The notes beneath the pieces are model-generated. The model was not told the DNA's origin. It made no database searches and was given only the letters and a program-made list of their open reading frames with translations. This document shows positions 1 through 13,900 of a stretch of DNA of 64,000 bases, one piece after another. The stretch is from positions 9,822,953 through 9,886,952 of the forward strand of contig NC_088324.1 in assembly GCF_910592395.1 (NCBI RefSeq), given 5' to 3'. This stretch comes from Lineus longissimus. Its lineage: Eukaryota > Nemertea > Pilidiophora > Heteronemertea > Lineidae. The position numbers and the translations under genes are program-made. Numbering within the stretch: the first letter of the stretch is position 1; each line of letters opens with the position of its first letter.

Positions 1-325
1 GTGCGTATTTTAGAGCATGCAGCTAATGCACTGGGAGGTAGGCAGAAATACGTCTCTTTGTAGTTCTAAGTTAACAGCCACGAGGACACAATGACCCTTC
101 TTGTCCTAGATGTCACCATTCAAAACTAATTAGGGGAAGAAATGTACCAAACTTTCGTTAGAAGGTTGTTCGCTCGTGCGTTGCCCACGGAAAATAGGTT
201 TTGATATAATTACGACTATACTCTTCCGTGGCCTATTTCTTATAAACGATGTTTTTTTGCGAGATTGGCAATAAGATAAGTTGAAGAGTAGTTCTTGGAT
301 AAAACCCGTGTTTGGCTTTTTCCAG

Positions 326-2704
326 GTTTGACGCCATTTTGCACGAGGCGTTTAACAAGTCGGCCTTCAGCGTGCAAGCCCTACGAAACACTGGAAGACA
401 GCATAAAGAAGCCGTGGAGAGGGTCAACCAGATGAGAGGAATTGTCAAGGACCAAATTTTCAATAAGCCCATTCTGGAACTAGGTATGGTGCGGTTTTAC
501 TTAAGTTTCCAATATTCGAGGGCTGCAATCTGTAGGGATGCTACTGGCGAAATATGTTACGTATCAGTGACGGACAGGTAATATATAAACCTCGCGTGGT
601 TGCAACCGCATACACTTTAAACGAACGATATATGGTGTGAATCGCCTCACATCAGTATACATGTACATGTAAACACAAATCGCAATTAAATTTTATGGTG
701 GATTCCCGTCTGCTTCACACTGCAGATCTTGCTGATATTTGAAATAACTCGCCTTGGATATTCTGTCATTTGTCTCTTTGTAGAAGAGAAGGTCGAGGAG
801 TTTGACAACTGTTACGACAAACTCAAATCGCAGCTCAAAAAGATGATCGAGGATGTGCGATTTTTAAATTCGACCATCTCCACCAAAGACGCGGTGTTCC
901 ATACAATGGAAGAGACCATTAATATGTCAGATACGTATATTTCCCATGAGGGATGGAAGCAGTTTGGTAAGTATAAGTATTTTTTCTTGGCTCAGGTTAA
1001 AAGAAACAAACATTGCCGCTGAAACTTGGCAGTTGTAGTATTGATATACATGTACAGTTGTATCACACTACACAACGCATAGCGGCGTTGTTAAAATTTA
1101 TATTTAGTACTATTTTCACAATTCACAAAATTTTGACTTCAAGTTTTATTTTTGTCAAGTCGTGTCTCCACGTTATTCTGTTTTCTCAAGGAAAATCGGA
1201 ACTCTGTAATCACCTGATAAGAGGTGACGTGCAGCATCACGTCAAAGGACTAAAAGACTTCGTGGATGCCTTGATGACAAGGTCACGAGAGGTCAGCAAA
1301 GGATGGAACGCCACGTCAAAGCACTTCGTCAGTTTCATCAAAACAGTCGTCGAAGACGGAGATACCTTCTCAACAGACAAGAATTACGTTAAGATGCTGC
1401 TGCACTTCACAAATTCAAACTCCTCAAATGGCTTTCTCCATCTTGCACTTCCGGTTCTTAACCAAGGCGCAGATTTTGACAACTTCACGCACGAATTTGA
1501 GCAGGATATCTCGCGAGTGCATGCAAGAGGCGACATCAGTAAGTTATTCGGAACGAAAGTCTTTGACTTGCTGAAAGCCGCCGGGCGCTTCAAGCAGCGA
1601 TGTGAGAGATATCTGGAGGAGAATAAACTGGATGGACGTTTCTATAGGTAATTATCGTTTTATTTGAGCCCCAGCTCCTGCCTATAGTCCCCTTATTGAA
1701 GTGAGGTATAGTCAGCGAAGTTTCGGCAAACTGTTAATATTCGTACCCCGATTTTACAACCTCACACATCAGACTCTCTTTTCCCCCGGAATGTCAGATC
1801 TCTGACCAATACTTTCCGCAGCCAAGGCAACAACTCTTCTCTTTCCAGAGATAACTTTCTTCGCATCGACCTCTACTTTAGTGAGCTCAGTTACGAACTG
1901 ATACAGCAGATGCCAGCATACACCATCTTTGATTTACTAAGTAAGTATTGACGGAGGATGCAGAGAGAACATTTGAAACAACTAGGCATCAATATCAACA
2001 TCATTTCTAATTGGTATACATAACTTCATACTCCGTTTACTGTCGTGACAGAATACACGGAGTGCATGAGGAACTGAAGAGCAATGAATAGCAATCAGGG
2101 CCTGGCTGCTAAACCGTCGTTAGCACTAACGTTGACGTGCTGACCTTAAAGACCTAACGCTAATGCTGTAAAAAAATTCAATGAAGGATATAAAGCTCCA
2201 GCGAACTCTAGCGCTTGTCTCTAACGCCGATTGAGCAACTGGGTCCAGCACTTCGGAACGACTTGTATAAATCATGATCAAGTTGTCATTTCGTGATATT
2301 TAGAAGAATAAATGGTTAATTATTAGGTGGTGTTTATATTCCAAGGTAAGAACGATCAAATCATATTTAGAGTAACGGAGTTGCTTAACAACACGGCGAC
2401 TTACGTACATATACTGTACACGAATGTCAAATGTCTCATTCGAACACGAATCTATAGCTGGTCGATAGGGACCTATATGGTTTAGCAAAATGTATATTTA
2501 ACTTTTTCCTTGATTTCTTGGGTTTTTTTGCATTGATTTTAAGGTGATGTTGGCGGGTCTCTCGGACTGTTCATCGGGGCCAGTGTCATCAGTGCCTTCG
2601 AGCTTCTCGACCTCTTTCTCTTCAACTACTTCAAGAAACGGCGCAGCAGGAACGAGGACCTTAGTCGCGCCAAGGCGGAGAAAATATACGAGGGAATGAT
2701 TTAG
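326..2704 (+). CDS. DEG/ENaC-family sodium channel, 3' part (5' end outside window)
   Basis: Five exons are read: 326-483, 784-966, 1191-1647, 1822-1940 and 2544-2704 (stop TAG at 2702-2704). All junctions are AG/GT and codon phase carries through, giving 358 codons before the stop. The last two exons hold the family signature: the palm strand (LYFSELSYELIQQMPAYTIF) followed by GGSLGLFIGASVISAFELLD, the second transmembrane helix with its G-x-S selectivity-filter motif (GAS) and a basic cytoplasmic tail (KKRR). DEG/ENaC channels are trimeric, amiloride-sensitive cation channels of the plasma membrane, gated by protons, peptides or force. The first three exons are lysine/glutamate-rich, look helical and contain only three cysteines, unlike the usual disulfide-rich thumb. 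The first transmembrane helix must lie upstream of position 1. Which DEG/ENaC subfamily this is cannot be decided from the visible part. Confidence 0.85.
2096..2248. mobile_element. Degenerate MITE-like inverted-repeat element in last DEG/ENaC intron
   Basis: The ends CAGGGCCTGGCTGCT (left) and TTGAGCAACTGGGTCCAG (right) are imperfect inverted repeats around a TTAACGTTA-rich core. This resembles a better-preserved element at 15583-15979, so it is read as an old member of the same family. Confidence 0.4.
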
Positions 2705-3556
2705 ATACATTATAAGAAATGGAAAAGAGGGAATTTAAGAGGAAAATTCCATTTTTCAAATCTTTCTCCTGCTATAGGCCTCTCCATGAAAAGCCGAGCA
2801 ATGTACATGCTTTATTGTCTTCATGAAGATTTTTAAGACGTAAACGTGATCATAATTCGTATATATGCAGTAGGCCTCTCTAATTGGTTGAATTAGATTG
2901 AAACCATCTGCAGTATTATAATAATTATATATAATCTATGGTACTCGCACAAGTAATTCGTATTTCTTACTATTTTCGTCAGTAAAACATCACTCAATTG
3001 CGCGATTACGGACTGCCCACGACATTTGGCTTGCAAGCGGACAAGCAGACAAGCACCAGTGCGAGGCTCCCAACCTTATTAATTGCAGCAGATAGTTTTG
3101 TTCAGTCTTTGTTAGTACAAATAAACAATTTTCTAAAAGAAATCGACAATATTCAAAGTATGTGCACATGTGTAATTTTATTTCACAATCTCCACGATAT
3201 ACATGTAAAATCATGTTAATGATACTGCGTCCGTGCATCATTATTCGATACCACATGATTCGCCTGAAAAATATAAACATCGTAACGAAAACTTGTTACC
3301 TTTTGGTAAATAATGTCAAGCCAGCCGACCCAAAGACACTATAGTATATGGACTTCGTTTCAGTTTTGTACAAAATTGTACAACTTCGTAGCCTTTGTAA
3401 CAGATATACACCAATTCGAAATTTCGAAATACAATGTAGAATTAAAACATTTTGTGCGGGGAAAGCGTTTTCATGACTAAATAACTCTTCGGGGTTCCAT
3501 TCATGTTTGGCAATCCTTTCTATGGCTGTAGAGGTTACAATAAGACGTCCTCATAG

Positions 3557-3836
3557 GCAGGTTTCGCAACCCTTACGGAATGCCTCGAACGACAAAGTAT
3601 ATAAATGTACTTTAAAGATGATTTCTTTGATAGGTTTTCCGATTCTTCCTAAACGTTGCACGATATTGTATCGCCGCTTATGCGTCATATCGCTATTTAC
3701 GTCATGCTTCCCATTAAAAAGTGGCGATATCACGCAGAATCTTCTCACGACATGGCGATACAATATCGGGCAACGTTACAACTAAGTATACCTTATTCTT
3801 CACGAGTTCGCGGTTTGTAAGGGTTGCAAAACCTGC
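3557..3836. mobile_element. Foldback (MITE-like) element, about 280 bp
   Basis: The outer arms GCAGGTTTCGCAACCCTTAC (3557-3576) and its near-exact reverse complement (3817-3836) match at 19 of 20 positions. An inner pair, AACGTTGCACGATATTGTAT on the left and its counterpart near 3757-3777, continues the hairpin. There is no coding capacity. No clear target-site duplication was seen, so the superfamily is unassigned. Confidence 0.65.
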
Positions 3837-3992
3837 ATATTGTGTTTCAAATTTCAACGAAATGGACGTCTACTTACTGTTTGATAATGTGTTCTTGGCA
3901 CCCTGATTACCACTGTAACCATGCCAACATTCACGACAAAATACAGTTATTAACCAAGAGAAGACATTGATATACAACACATATCGATCAGG

Positions 3993-4091
3993 TACAGGGC
4001 GTCTCAATAATATCCCGTTAAATAATCACTCTTTCAAATATTTTCGTAACTCAGTCATGTTAACGGGTGGCTATTTTTGAGACGGCCTGTA
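3993..4091. mobile_element. Short Tc1/mariner-type MITE, 99 bp
   Basis: Terminal inverted repeats TACAGGGCGTCTCAA and TTGAGACGGCCTGTA differ at one base. An inner CCCGTTAA/TTAACGGG pair extends the hairpin. The outermost TA on both sides fits a TA target duplication as made by IS630/Tc1/mariner transposases, so this is a non-autonomous derivative. Confidence 0.6.
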
Positions 4092-4225
4092 TAAAGAGAC
4101 AGCCCAAACCCCAAGCTAGTAGAGTAAATAATCAGATGAGATGAACAACATGGACGTTTTCACCCTGCTCCTTTCTAATCGAAAACGGTGCGTATTAATT
4201 TGCCGAAGAGTTGAAACTATTTGCT

Positions 4226-4355
4226 CTCGTCACGCATACTCAGGTGTCAGAGGTTAGTTAAATACAATGATATACTATATGATGTGTATTCTCGTCACGC
4301 ATACTCAGGTGTCAGAGGTTAGTTAAATACAATGATATACTATATGATGTGTATT
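4226..4355. repeat. Perfect tandem duplication, 2 x 65 bp
   Basis: Units 4226-4290 and 4291-4355 read as identical, each starting CTCGTCACGCATACTCAGGT and ending GATGTGTATT. Absence of any difference suggests a recent duplication (or an assembly duplication). Confidence 0.9.
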
Positions 4356-4928
4356 AAATATGGCGTGATATAATACATTTCTAAACCTTTATACTACACG
4401 TTAATACAGAGCATCACATGTATCCCAAAGGGACTTTAATTTCAATATACATGTCTATCGGACGGTGTACGATTACGCTATCATTCAAAATTCACATTTT
4501 CTCTGAGTGGAGGACATCTTAACTTCGTCTACGAGTGTTTTGATCGTGTATATACATGTACAACATATGTCTATCACATAAGCAAACTCAGCCATGTCAA
4601 AACGGCACGGACACGAGTCTATGGTCGAGACCTAATGTGGTCCTTCGGTCCTGCTGACACTTTGTATTGCAAATTGCATCTCTTGAGTAAAAATGTTGTC
4701 AAAAGTCAGCGATAACCTTCTTTAAATTTAAATGGATACCCATGTTGTTGAAAACCATCGGAAATGCCTCTTAACAAGCCCGCTGAATCCGCCTCGTGCA
4801 TCAAAGTTTGTTCGTTTTCGATCATCGAGTACATATCATTAACTGTCAAAATGATATCAAATCGTATACTAAAAAAGGTTGAAAAAAGTATATTTTCGCA
4901 TATAGATGACAATTAAGAAAACAATTCA

Positions 4929-7900
4929 TTAGCCAGTGGCAAAAATATAAGCTGCAAAAATTATAAGAACCCCAAGAAAAAATGCGTTAAACCTTGAAGA
5001 AATAACTGTAAACGACATATTTTCACAGCGTACGACTTTCGCAACTATAATAAGTTGCGCCAGATAGTTAATATTTTCACGAATCTACAAGTAGGTTTTT
5101 GCGAAATCCGCGAATTGTGGCGGTTTTCAATGCACCAAATACAGAATATCTTCTCCAAGATTAAACGAACGTCTTTCGACCAATGGTAGAGAAGCATTGC
5201 ACTTCATAGAAAGTCTCAACGAATCGCAGGCAAGAATGAAATTGACGTCATCACCACATCACTGACCACCAGCAGAGCAGCATTACACCTCCATCCACCA
5301 TCTCGACCAATAGCAGAGCAGAAGGACGCTGATTGAAAGGTATGCTTTGTTACCTGAGGAGACGGTTCCTTTCAACTTCGTGTCATTGATGTACTCCTGT
5401 ATGATGTTCTCCAAGAGATCAAGGGGAAGGGCTGCTGCAGTCAAGATCGTTTCGTGAAATTGTTTCACGTCGAACAATGACCCTGAAAATATACGGCTGA
5501 CTTCAATACAGAAAAACGCACCAGTAGGGCGAGGAATGATAATGGTGTAGTAGTTTTTACACTAAAATTTTGTTCGAACGTGTAAACTCGCACTTTTGAA
5601 CCAAACTCACACGTGGTGCGAATTCAAATGTAATTAACTCAAAACTAATCACGTTTGAGGTCAATAACAGTATAAACTCGAGCCTGAACATGTCATCGTT
5701 TTCGTACTGTTTTGCAATAGTAACCTCCCCTCCCTGCGCGCATATGACTTTATGAACTATCTTTTGGCCAGCGACCTCTTACCTAACTCGTCCTCTGCTT
5801 TCTTCCTCATTTCCAGTATCTTGATCTCGCCAATCTTGTATGCGCATGCCTGGCCAGGCCACGTGACGTAACGATCAATCTCAACAGATATTTGACTGAC
5901 AGGGTCGGTGATATGATCTGCCATGTAGTCAATGGCTTGTTGCCGTGACCACCTGAAAGAAGAAAAACGCAGGAAACTGGTCAAGATTCGTGAAAATATC
6001 GGTTGAGCCTGAGTGTATGCAGTGTTTTGCTCGGTCCGGAAATCTGATAAAAGAAAGGCATTCGCAGAAACACCTAAACACCAAATTCCATTCTGAATTC
6101 AAAATTGGTTCATACTCTTACCCCATAACGTGTATTCCAGTGTCGACCACAAGTCTGCAGGCGCGGAACATCTCGGAAACATATCTTCCAAACCTGAGGA
6201 AGAATATTTAGAAAGACATTGGAAAATTAGCTGGAAAATATTTGGAAAATCAATTGGTAAGTACTTGGAAAATTTATTGAAAAATATTTGGAAGATTGGT
6301 GGAGATGATTTGTATCAAACGAAAATCAAACTACATCAGATGTTTTGACCAAAAAAGGAATATCCAACGACTCGCGATCATTGGTGACAGTGGACGAAAT
6401 GCTCGACTGGCACAGTTTGTTGTTCTTTCAGCCCGATGGAATAAACGGTTGACTTCTCATTGGAGATTGCGAGAACAGTAGACGCACTGGCCAATCAGGA
6501 GTCCTGAATCCTGTGTCTACGGCGCCGGAAGTAGAAACGAGTGATACTGATTGGCCAATACAAACGATAACATTTTTGCTGAATCAAATAACAACAACAC
6601 GGTTGCAGCCGTTAATACCTAATATAAACTCTCTGGTCTTCATGATTACTAATAAAAAAGTACTTAAACTGAATAAAATACCTACAATTCATACCGGTCG
6701 TTGTAGAGACCAAGCTCAGTGCCAAGGAATTCTGCATATAGGCCCCAACCCTGAAGAGGAAGCAATATGAATGTAAGAGCAAAACAAATGTACATGTACA
6801 ATGTACGGCCGTTGTATACACCCTCTCAGGCTCTGCACTGCAATACTTTACAGCCTGACTCTGCTTTTGCGAATCAGAAGCTCTCAATTGGCGCAGGAAA
6901 CAGGACTGAGGCGTCCCGACTCGTCATTACACAGGAAAATGGTGATGAAGGATTTCCCTCTATAAGCTAGATCCGACGTGGTGGTGGAGGCGAGAACCTT
7001 TACCTCAGTATAAGCGGTGTAGAATGGGAAGTGGAAGGGCGTCTGGTAGTAGCCAGTGTAATCCGAGTAACGTCTGAAGTCAGGAAGGTTCTTGTCGGTC
7101 AACATGTAGCTAACCTGTAATAGACGAACATACATCTACATGTATTAACCTCAATGCAGGAGCGCGATATGTAAAGCGGGAATGTCAAGGAAGCCCGGTA
7201 TTCGCCAAAATACCTGAACTTAAGAATGTTCTTGTCATCAGTCAACATGAAAATGGAGCTGAAACACGGTGGCTGAACAGTGAGGGGCGAAGATATTACT
7301 GTATAGGCGACTCAGTCTGTTTCGCCCAATAAGTGGTGGAATACGCCCTTCGTGATATTTGGCGGTAAAAAGATTTTGAACTACCGGTACTTACATTGTA
7401 AAATATACTAATAACCCGAATATAAAGAAATTCACTTTTTGCACTATTCAGAAATAAAATGGGCACGGGGCCATGTGCTCACTTGTCCACAGATCCATGG
7501 CCACATCATTGAGTAACGTGCATGTTGCATATCAGATCTGGATTTCATTCATAGTTCACTACTAATTCTCAAAGGATGAGAGTACCCAGGAAGCTCTTAC
7601 CTGCATATGATGTCCTGGGTTGGCCTCGTGAAGGCAAAGGGCGAGCATATCAAATGTTGGTCTGTGAATTAAAATCAAACTCAAGGATTAAATCCAAATA
7701 ACCACCCTGATAGTACATCGACCACATCAAGCTCGTCGAGATACAGATTAATTTGAGGATTACTTCAAAAATATTCTTTTGGAAATCTATCAATATGATT
7801 TACAATGGTCTAGCCAATAAGCTGCAATATATAGTAGGGTATACCGACTGATTTACCTTTAGTTTGTGGTAGTCAAATTTGGAGCTACATTACCGTACAC

Positions 7901-10900
7901 CATTTAACTTCAGTGTAGAAGTAGTCCAACTACGATGACGGAAGCATCGGGAAGTTTCGTGTTTATTCGAAAGTTTGCCGTGGATAAATGCAAGTTTGTT
8001 TACACTACGCACCAAGTTCGAAGAGAAGTCCTAAGTTCGACGGAAAACAGTAAACACTAAACTTGGAATTTTCGAATTACATGCATTACATGTACATGTA
8101 CATCCTCGCAGTTTATCACAGAAGTTCAGTGCATAAAAAACTTGTATGCAGTGCGTAAAGAATATTTACAAAATGCTCAATAAATGTCGATAGAAAATGC
8201 CACATATTTTTAAAAGTTAACAACGATAGCGTAAGCTGCCTCTGACTATTAAGCACTGCATCTTTCCGCAGTTCAGTTCAATAATAAAATAGCTCTCTCA
8301 ACCGAATAGCTTTCGGAAATCGTCAACTAATGAAGGATCTATGACCTATAGACGCCTAACTGTCTGTTTAAGCTTAACAGGCAGTTGGACGAATGCATGC
8401 AGGAGGAAACCGGAGCCATTGGACCACTAGGAGGAAATGAATCCATTTGAAGGAATATCGGTTTTGTGTACTAAAGCTGGTGACCGCCATAAAACCTTTG
8501 TCCGAAAATAGCTTCGTCGTCAAGCATTGGCGGTGTCTGACGGCGTTTGGTGCATGGTCGACTTAGCCAGGGGCAGATCTTTAAAAAGTTCGTTTTGAGA
8601 CCAATGTAGACCCGCTTATGATCCGGAGCTGGCCGGGTATCGAATCATGGCCCGACGCGTTACGCTCGTGAAAATCTCAGGGGTCTTCCTGTACGCCTGT
8701 ACAATATCCTTCACCTCCAAAAACCTTACCTTTTTGATGGTTCTTTCACGTAAGCAAGAATCAAACCGTACGATCCATCGTCTGGTTTAGTAATATAGAG
8801 GTACATCGCGGCCGGGCCGCGATTCGGGTTCGATCTGATTCTGGTGTAGGAGAGGACGGAAGAGGGGGGTTAGTGGAGCATGCAGATAGGCCGAGAGACA
8901 TGCACAGGGCGGGAGGGAGACTTTGGTGGATGCAATAGGGAAAGATGCTCGGTGCAAGGATGGGAAATTATCTTGATAGATTGGAACCTAAAACAAATCT
9001 ATGTCTGATATTAGTGTACATCGCTATTTTCAGGGAAGTTGAAAATGGCGATTAGGGAATGTTTGGCCACTGAAACATCCAAAATTCGTCAAGCGAATGA
9101 CTCTCCAAAATGAACTTTAATCGGTGGAAAACATTTTTAATTTGCGGTGAATAATACTTCGGAGATTTACAAGGGTTTGGAGAAAATGAGCCTGGACTAA
9201 ATAAGAAAGCTTAAGGGAGTCGAAAAGCCAGACTCGGAACCGCCTTTTGGGATTTTGGGTTGGTAAAATAGGGGTATCGGACTCGGTCACGTTGTTTCCG
9301 TGGAAGGGGAGTACGGGTGAATTATACATTATTGACAAGGGACCAACTCTACCTTCGCGTTGGATCTCTGGTATTTGCCTCAAAGACCCCGGGCACAGAC
9401 CCGTCGGGTGTTCCAGGTAAGTACTGACCCCCCGGGCCATCCGTTTCCATGTTTAGGACTCTATAGATGGTACAAGTTAGGTTAAAGATATCACACATCG
9501 AAGATTATTACGACCGACCTTATTGCACCTGTTTGTACATAACAATCGTCCTTTCAAAAACGCAATTATGGAGCCTATTTTCGTGCATTTCAAGGCAAAA
9601 CATGACGCTTAGGTTTCGGTTTTACTGAAAATGCATTTGCCCCGAAACGAAAAACGCCAAGTACACATACGTGTATTCTGCAATGACTACCAATGAACAA
9701 TCGTATACATGTATATCAACTACATGAAAACACTTGTACATTTTTGGCTTGTTTGTTCTTTACTATACTGAAAAAGCATTTTGTGCTAGATGCGTTTTGG
9801 AAAAGAAAATCATGTCGAATGAGAATAAGAATTGCAGAAAAACATAGCAAACGATAATTATTTATTGTCCTGCCGGTGATCGTCGGCTACGTCACGACTC
9901 ACGTACCTCGGCGTATATTCCCGTCCCTAGGTACGCTACCAGAGAACATCAATGCACCACGCAATGTATAACAAAGACAACTCATTCATGAAGACATAAG
10001 GATTTTCTGCACTAATCGTATATTTCATTCATCTTTTATTCATCTGTGAAAATTTCATGTCTCCAGAAAAAAAACTAGAATCATTTCAGTACGTAAAAGT
10101 GAACGGAGGAATTTTGCGGCCGTGGCGGAGTTCCGTAACGACGAAAACCGGCGTGGCGTATGACCAAAAGTCACCACCTGATAGCTGTCTATGGGAGAAA
10201 GTAGACTTGTAAATTAGTATACATCGTGCTGATAGAAGAGAACACGAAACACATAACACGTTATGATGCTAAGTCTCAGTTAGGGTGACCCTAACGCAAG
10301 ATCGTTTTGCTGCGCAGTCAGGAAAGACCACATATTGCTCTCGAATCAACAATTCAATTCAATTTAATTCATTCTGTATTAATTTCAAACAGCAAGATAT
10401 GCAATTTGTCATGTGTGCATATTGCACATCGGAATGAAAGTATACAGAGAAAGGAAATACACACGTTTTAAGCATACCGTATACTTGCATGGAGGCAGCG
10501 TTAAAAGTAACTTCCGGTCAGCTTGTCCAATCAGAAGTGCCTAATGATATCTCACCACTCCGGAGATATTTTTAATGTTCTTGGATGTTTAATGTGAGTT
10601 CTCAATCACAACAAGACTTTTCTGATCTGACTAAAATTTGGCATCTTTGTCTGGGTATCTTCTTCTTTTGCGGTTGTTTTTCAAATTGATGCATGGGCCT
10701 TTTTAACCATGCCGGTAATTTAAGTTGAATTCACAACTGGGCGTCGTGGCTGATATTGGACGACACAGAGCAGTTTTTCCAGTAATCATGCGATAGAGTC
10801 ACCTTCCCGAATAGTTTGTCGGCCAAAACGTGCAATAACCTCACACATTACAAGGCTCGTTGCATTCCCATTATGACGTCTTCATACCTCTTCGTTACAT

Positions 10901-13900
10901 CTATGACATTAAATTCTAGGCGGCCGGGACTATCATCATCACCACTGCCGCGCCAGTATTGGGCGACAGGGCTGGGTTTACGGTTTGGCACGAGTCTGGT
11001 TAAAATACAGTGAATTGTAAACTTATGTTTGCGAACATTCGCTGTGACGTTGACAACGCTAGTTGAAGTTTCAGCAAACCATTTGAATCATCTCAAAAAG
11101 TATGTAAGATTAAGTTAAGAACCGAATCGCTGAATCGCTGGTTCTCCTTAAAATAGTCTTCGTGCGCGACGTTTCGGACAGTCTACACTGAGTGGTGTCA
11201 AGTAGACTCTCCAGAGCGTCGTAAACGAAAACTATTAGCATGAGAACCAAATGAAGTTAAGAGCATTTAATAGTAAAAACTTCTTAAAATGCCATTCAGA
11301 TCTTAAAAACGCGTGGCAGTGACTGGTAAAAAAACAGATCAAAATATTCTACTTACTCCAGTGGCAACTTGGGCGGTCGAAGGAAGAGCTTGTGCAGTGT
11401 ACTGTTAATTCTCACGTCGATGATATACCTGTATCTTTGTAGAAGTTCGTCCTGCAAACAGATAAGCGTTAAAGAACTATCGGGGAACAGGGAAGACCAG
11501 CAAGTATTTTAGTCGTTTAAAGGACTCTGTGGTGAGCATCTTGGTAGGCAAGATAAAGTTACACGAATTCGCCAATAGGGATCTCTCACATCTTAAGGTA
11601 CCTCGAAACTACTAGTATTCACTCTTAGTGTGGCATCTTTCCATTCTCATATATATCTGAAACTTAAACATATGCGCATTTACCTCAGTTTTCAGGAAAA
11701 ATGACTTGTTTGCCTTGAGTGACGCAATAAACTCCTTCAGTGTGCCCTCGAATCCTACGCTATCCTTTATCTGTAAAAACAACGTGATTACTGGTATTTG
11801 ATTGACAGGGGATGTGATCCACTATACGGTTATCCATCCAGATCGATATGGATGGATTGCCGTGCGGTTACAGACAGGATTACATTATGTTAAATGATGC
11901 CTAACAGAGGAATAGATGAGGACAATATTTCTTAAGCCATGGCATGATACTCAAAATCGAATCGCCGTCCCCTATCGATGATTTGACGATTTGACGATGC
12001 CTAATTATTAATTTACCCCGTTCATGTTGTCCTTGATACGCTTGACCTGGTCGAGACCAATTTGATGGACCTTCGCCGGGCTCATGTCCGATGAGAGATG
12101 CCACTTAAGGGCGGCTTTGTAGTATTCCGTTCCATTCGGCGACTGGTCAGCGGCAAGGGTGCTCACGCCGAGTCCTGGCCGAGTTACATATTCCTAGAAA
12201 ATTTACAAAAAATCATGTTGTTACCATGCACATGTACATTATACATGCTATCACATCTTTTCATGAACAGATTCCAAGGGTTGCAAACTTGTACTGATAA
12301 CGAGGGACTGAGATTATCGTATCAACTCGGCTGCGCCTACTTTTTCTTGAGAAGTGCATCACAGCGAAGGTTTCGGGAACGCGTGCTGAGAATGTGTCGG
12401 AAAGCTGACGGGGTGGTGAAATGGAGGGTGACGAGAGTCGGTGGACCAGTATTTCGATATCATGGCCTTTCAACGTGACATACATGTACATATTATGTAC
12501 TTTCAACTTACGTTCAAGATGTAAGTGCGAAGATTAACAAATGCTGGCTTTATTTTATTTTCGATTATATCCTTAGCACGAGTTCTCAAGTCTGCCCTGA
12601 AATTTAAAAACTGATAAAAATGAAAACCAAAAAAACGAAAGGCGTTTAACTCTAAACATACAAGTAAGTCTGCAGTCAAGTCAATTCCCGCTATAGTCCA
12701 GCGATTTGAAGGAACACCTGGTGGGGATCGGAGGTATCATCTTCAAACCACCTAAATTCCACACCCAAGTTGTACTTTTAAAATGAAACGTACTTTGCTG
12801 TTGCATCGATGACAGTAACGCCGTCCAATTTAGCTGATAGTGGAATATAATAGTCCGTCTTGTCATACGACTTGTCCAGGATGTTTTTAATTTGACCTGG
12901 AACTCTGTTCTGAAAAAAAGATAATTTATTCGCATTGATAACGCCATTCGAAATTTATGAGCGTAGCCTCTTGACCCTTATCACTGGCGACCCTGCGTGG
13001 AGAGAATTCCGAATATACAGGTATTTGTTATTGTTTTTTTTTATTTACGTCGAACCACAGATGTTAATCGGTGATATCTTCAATTGCATTGCTACCGGAG
13101 GAATCAAAGGATAAGGCTACCGTTGAAGAATATCTATAGGCCTGGATTAACTTTTTTCCCTATCTGATCGCAGCCATGCCCTCCCAAGGAGGTATACAAA
13201 GCAGAGTCGCCGGCGTCACGCAAGAGTTTATTCCAGCCCGCGCTAGAGCAAAGCTTTGATACTGTTTCGATATCTGAATGAGATAAATTGATTCATGACT
13301 CTATATTTCATTCAAGTCTCTTTTTAGATAAGCTATGTAGCGTATGACTGTGATTTCCCATTTCACGCTTTGGCTCACACACGCCTACTTCTTGAAATTC
13401 TAGTATATTTACCATAGATACATTGTGATTAGCCTTGCCTTTCTTTACAGCCTCCTTCAACATATCTGTAGTTTGGTCGATCTGTAATTGTCAAGTTGTC
13501 AGTCTTTATCAATTCATAAAAGATAAAACAGCTAATCAACACAATCTATTGAAGACAGTTTTATCAATTTTGTGATATAGCATAGCTTTGCATACCTAAG
13601 CTATAGGCTCCCACTGCAGCCCATTTTCCTCATCATATCCATTTTCCGTTATGGGAGGAACAAGGCTAACACCACAGCGTCCGGAGTGTAAAATGAACGA
13701 GGTGCCTGTGTAACATATTTAGATGTCCTAGCATAGAGTGTCCTGGGACAAAACATCATATTGTGCGCTTTTAATATCGGAAGTATTTAGGGCTATGAGT
13801 CTCTTTTAATGGCCATTCCAAAAACATATATCATACCATACATATTAAGGCTATAAGGCTATACTTTGCATTGTCTACAATGGCATACCAGTGTCGCAAA

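Larger units (their letters stand above)
2705..4928. other. Intergenic region between the DEG/ENaC and DUF885 genes
   Basis: AT-rich DNA with no convincing exon. The two flanking genes converge here, so both 3' ends lie in this gap. It holds two small inverted-repeat elements and a perfect 65-bp tandem duplication, listed separately. Short open frames here show no recognisable domain and no splice-consistent continuation. Confidence 0.6.

Noticed and set aside
4706-4912. Open frame just downstream of the DUF885 gene
   Set aside because: The phase-consistent last exon (5005-4929) ends in TAA before it, so it would be 3' flank.
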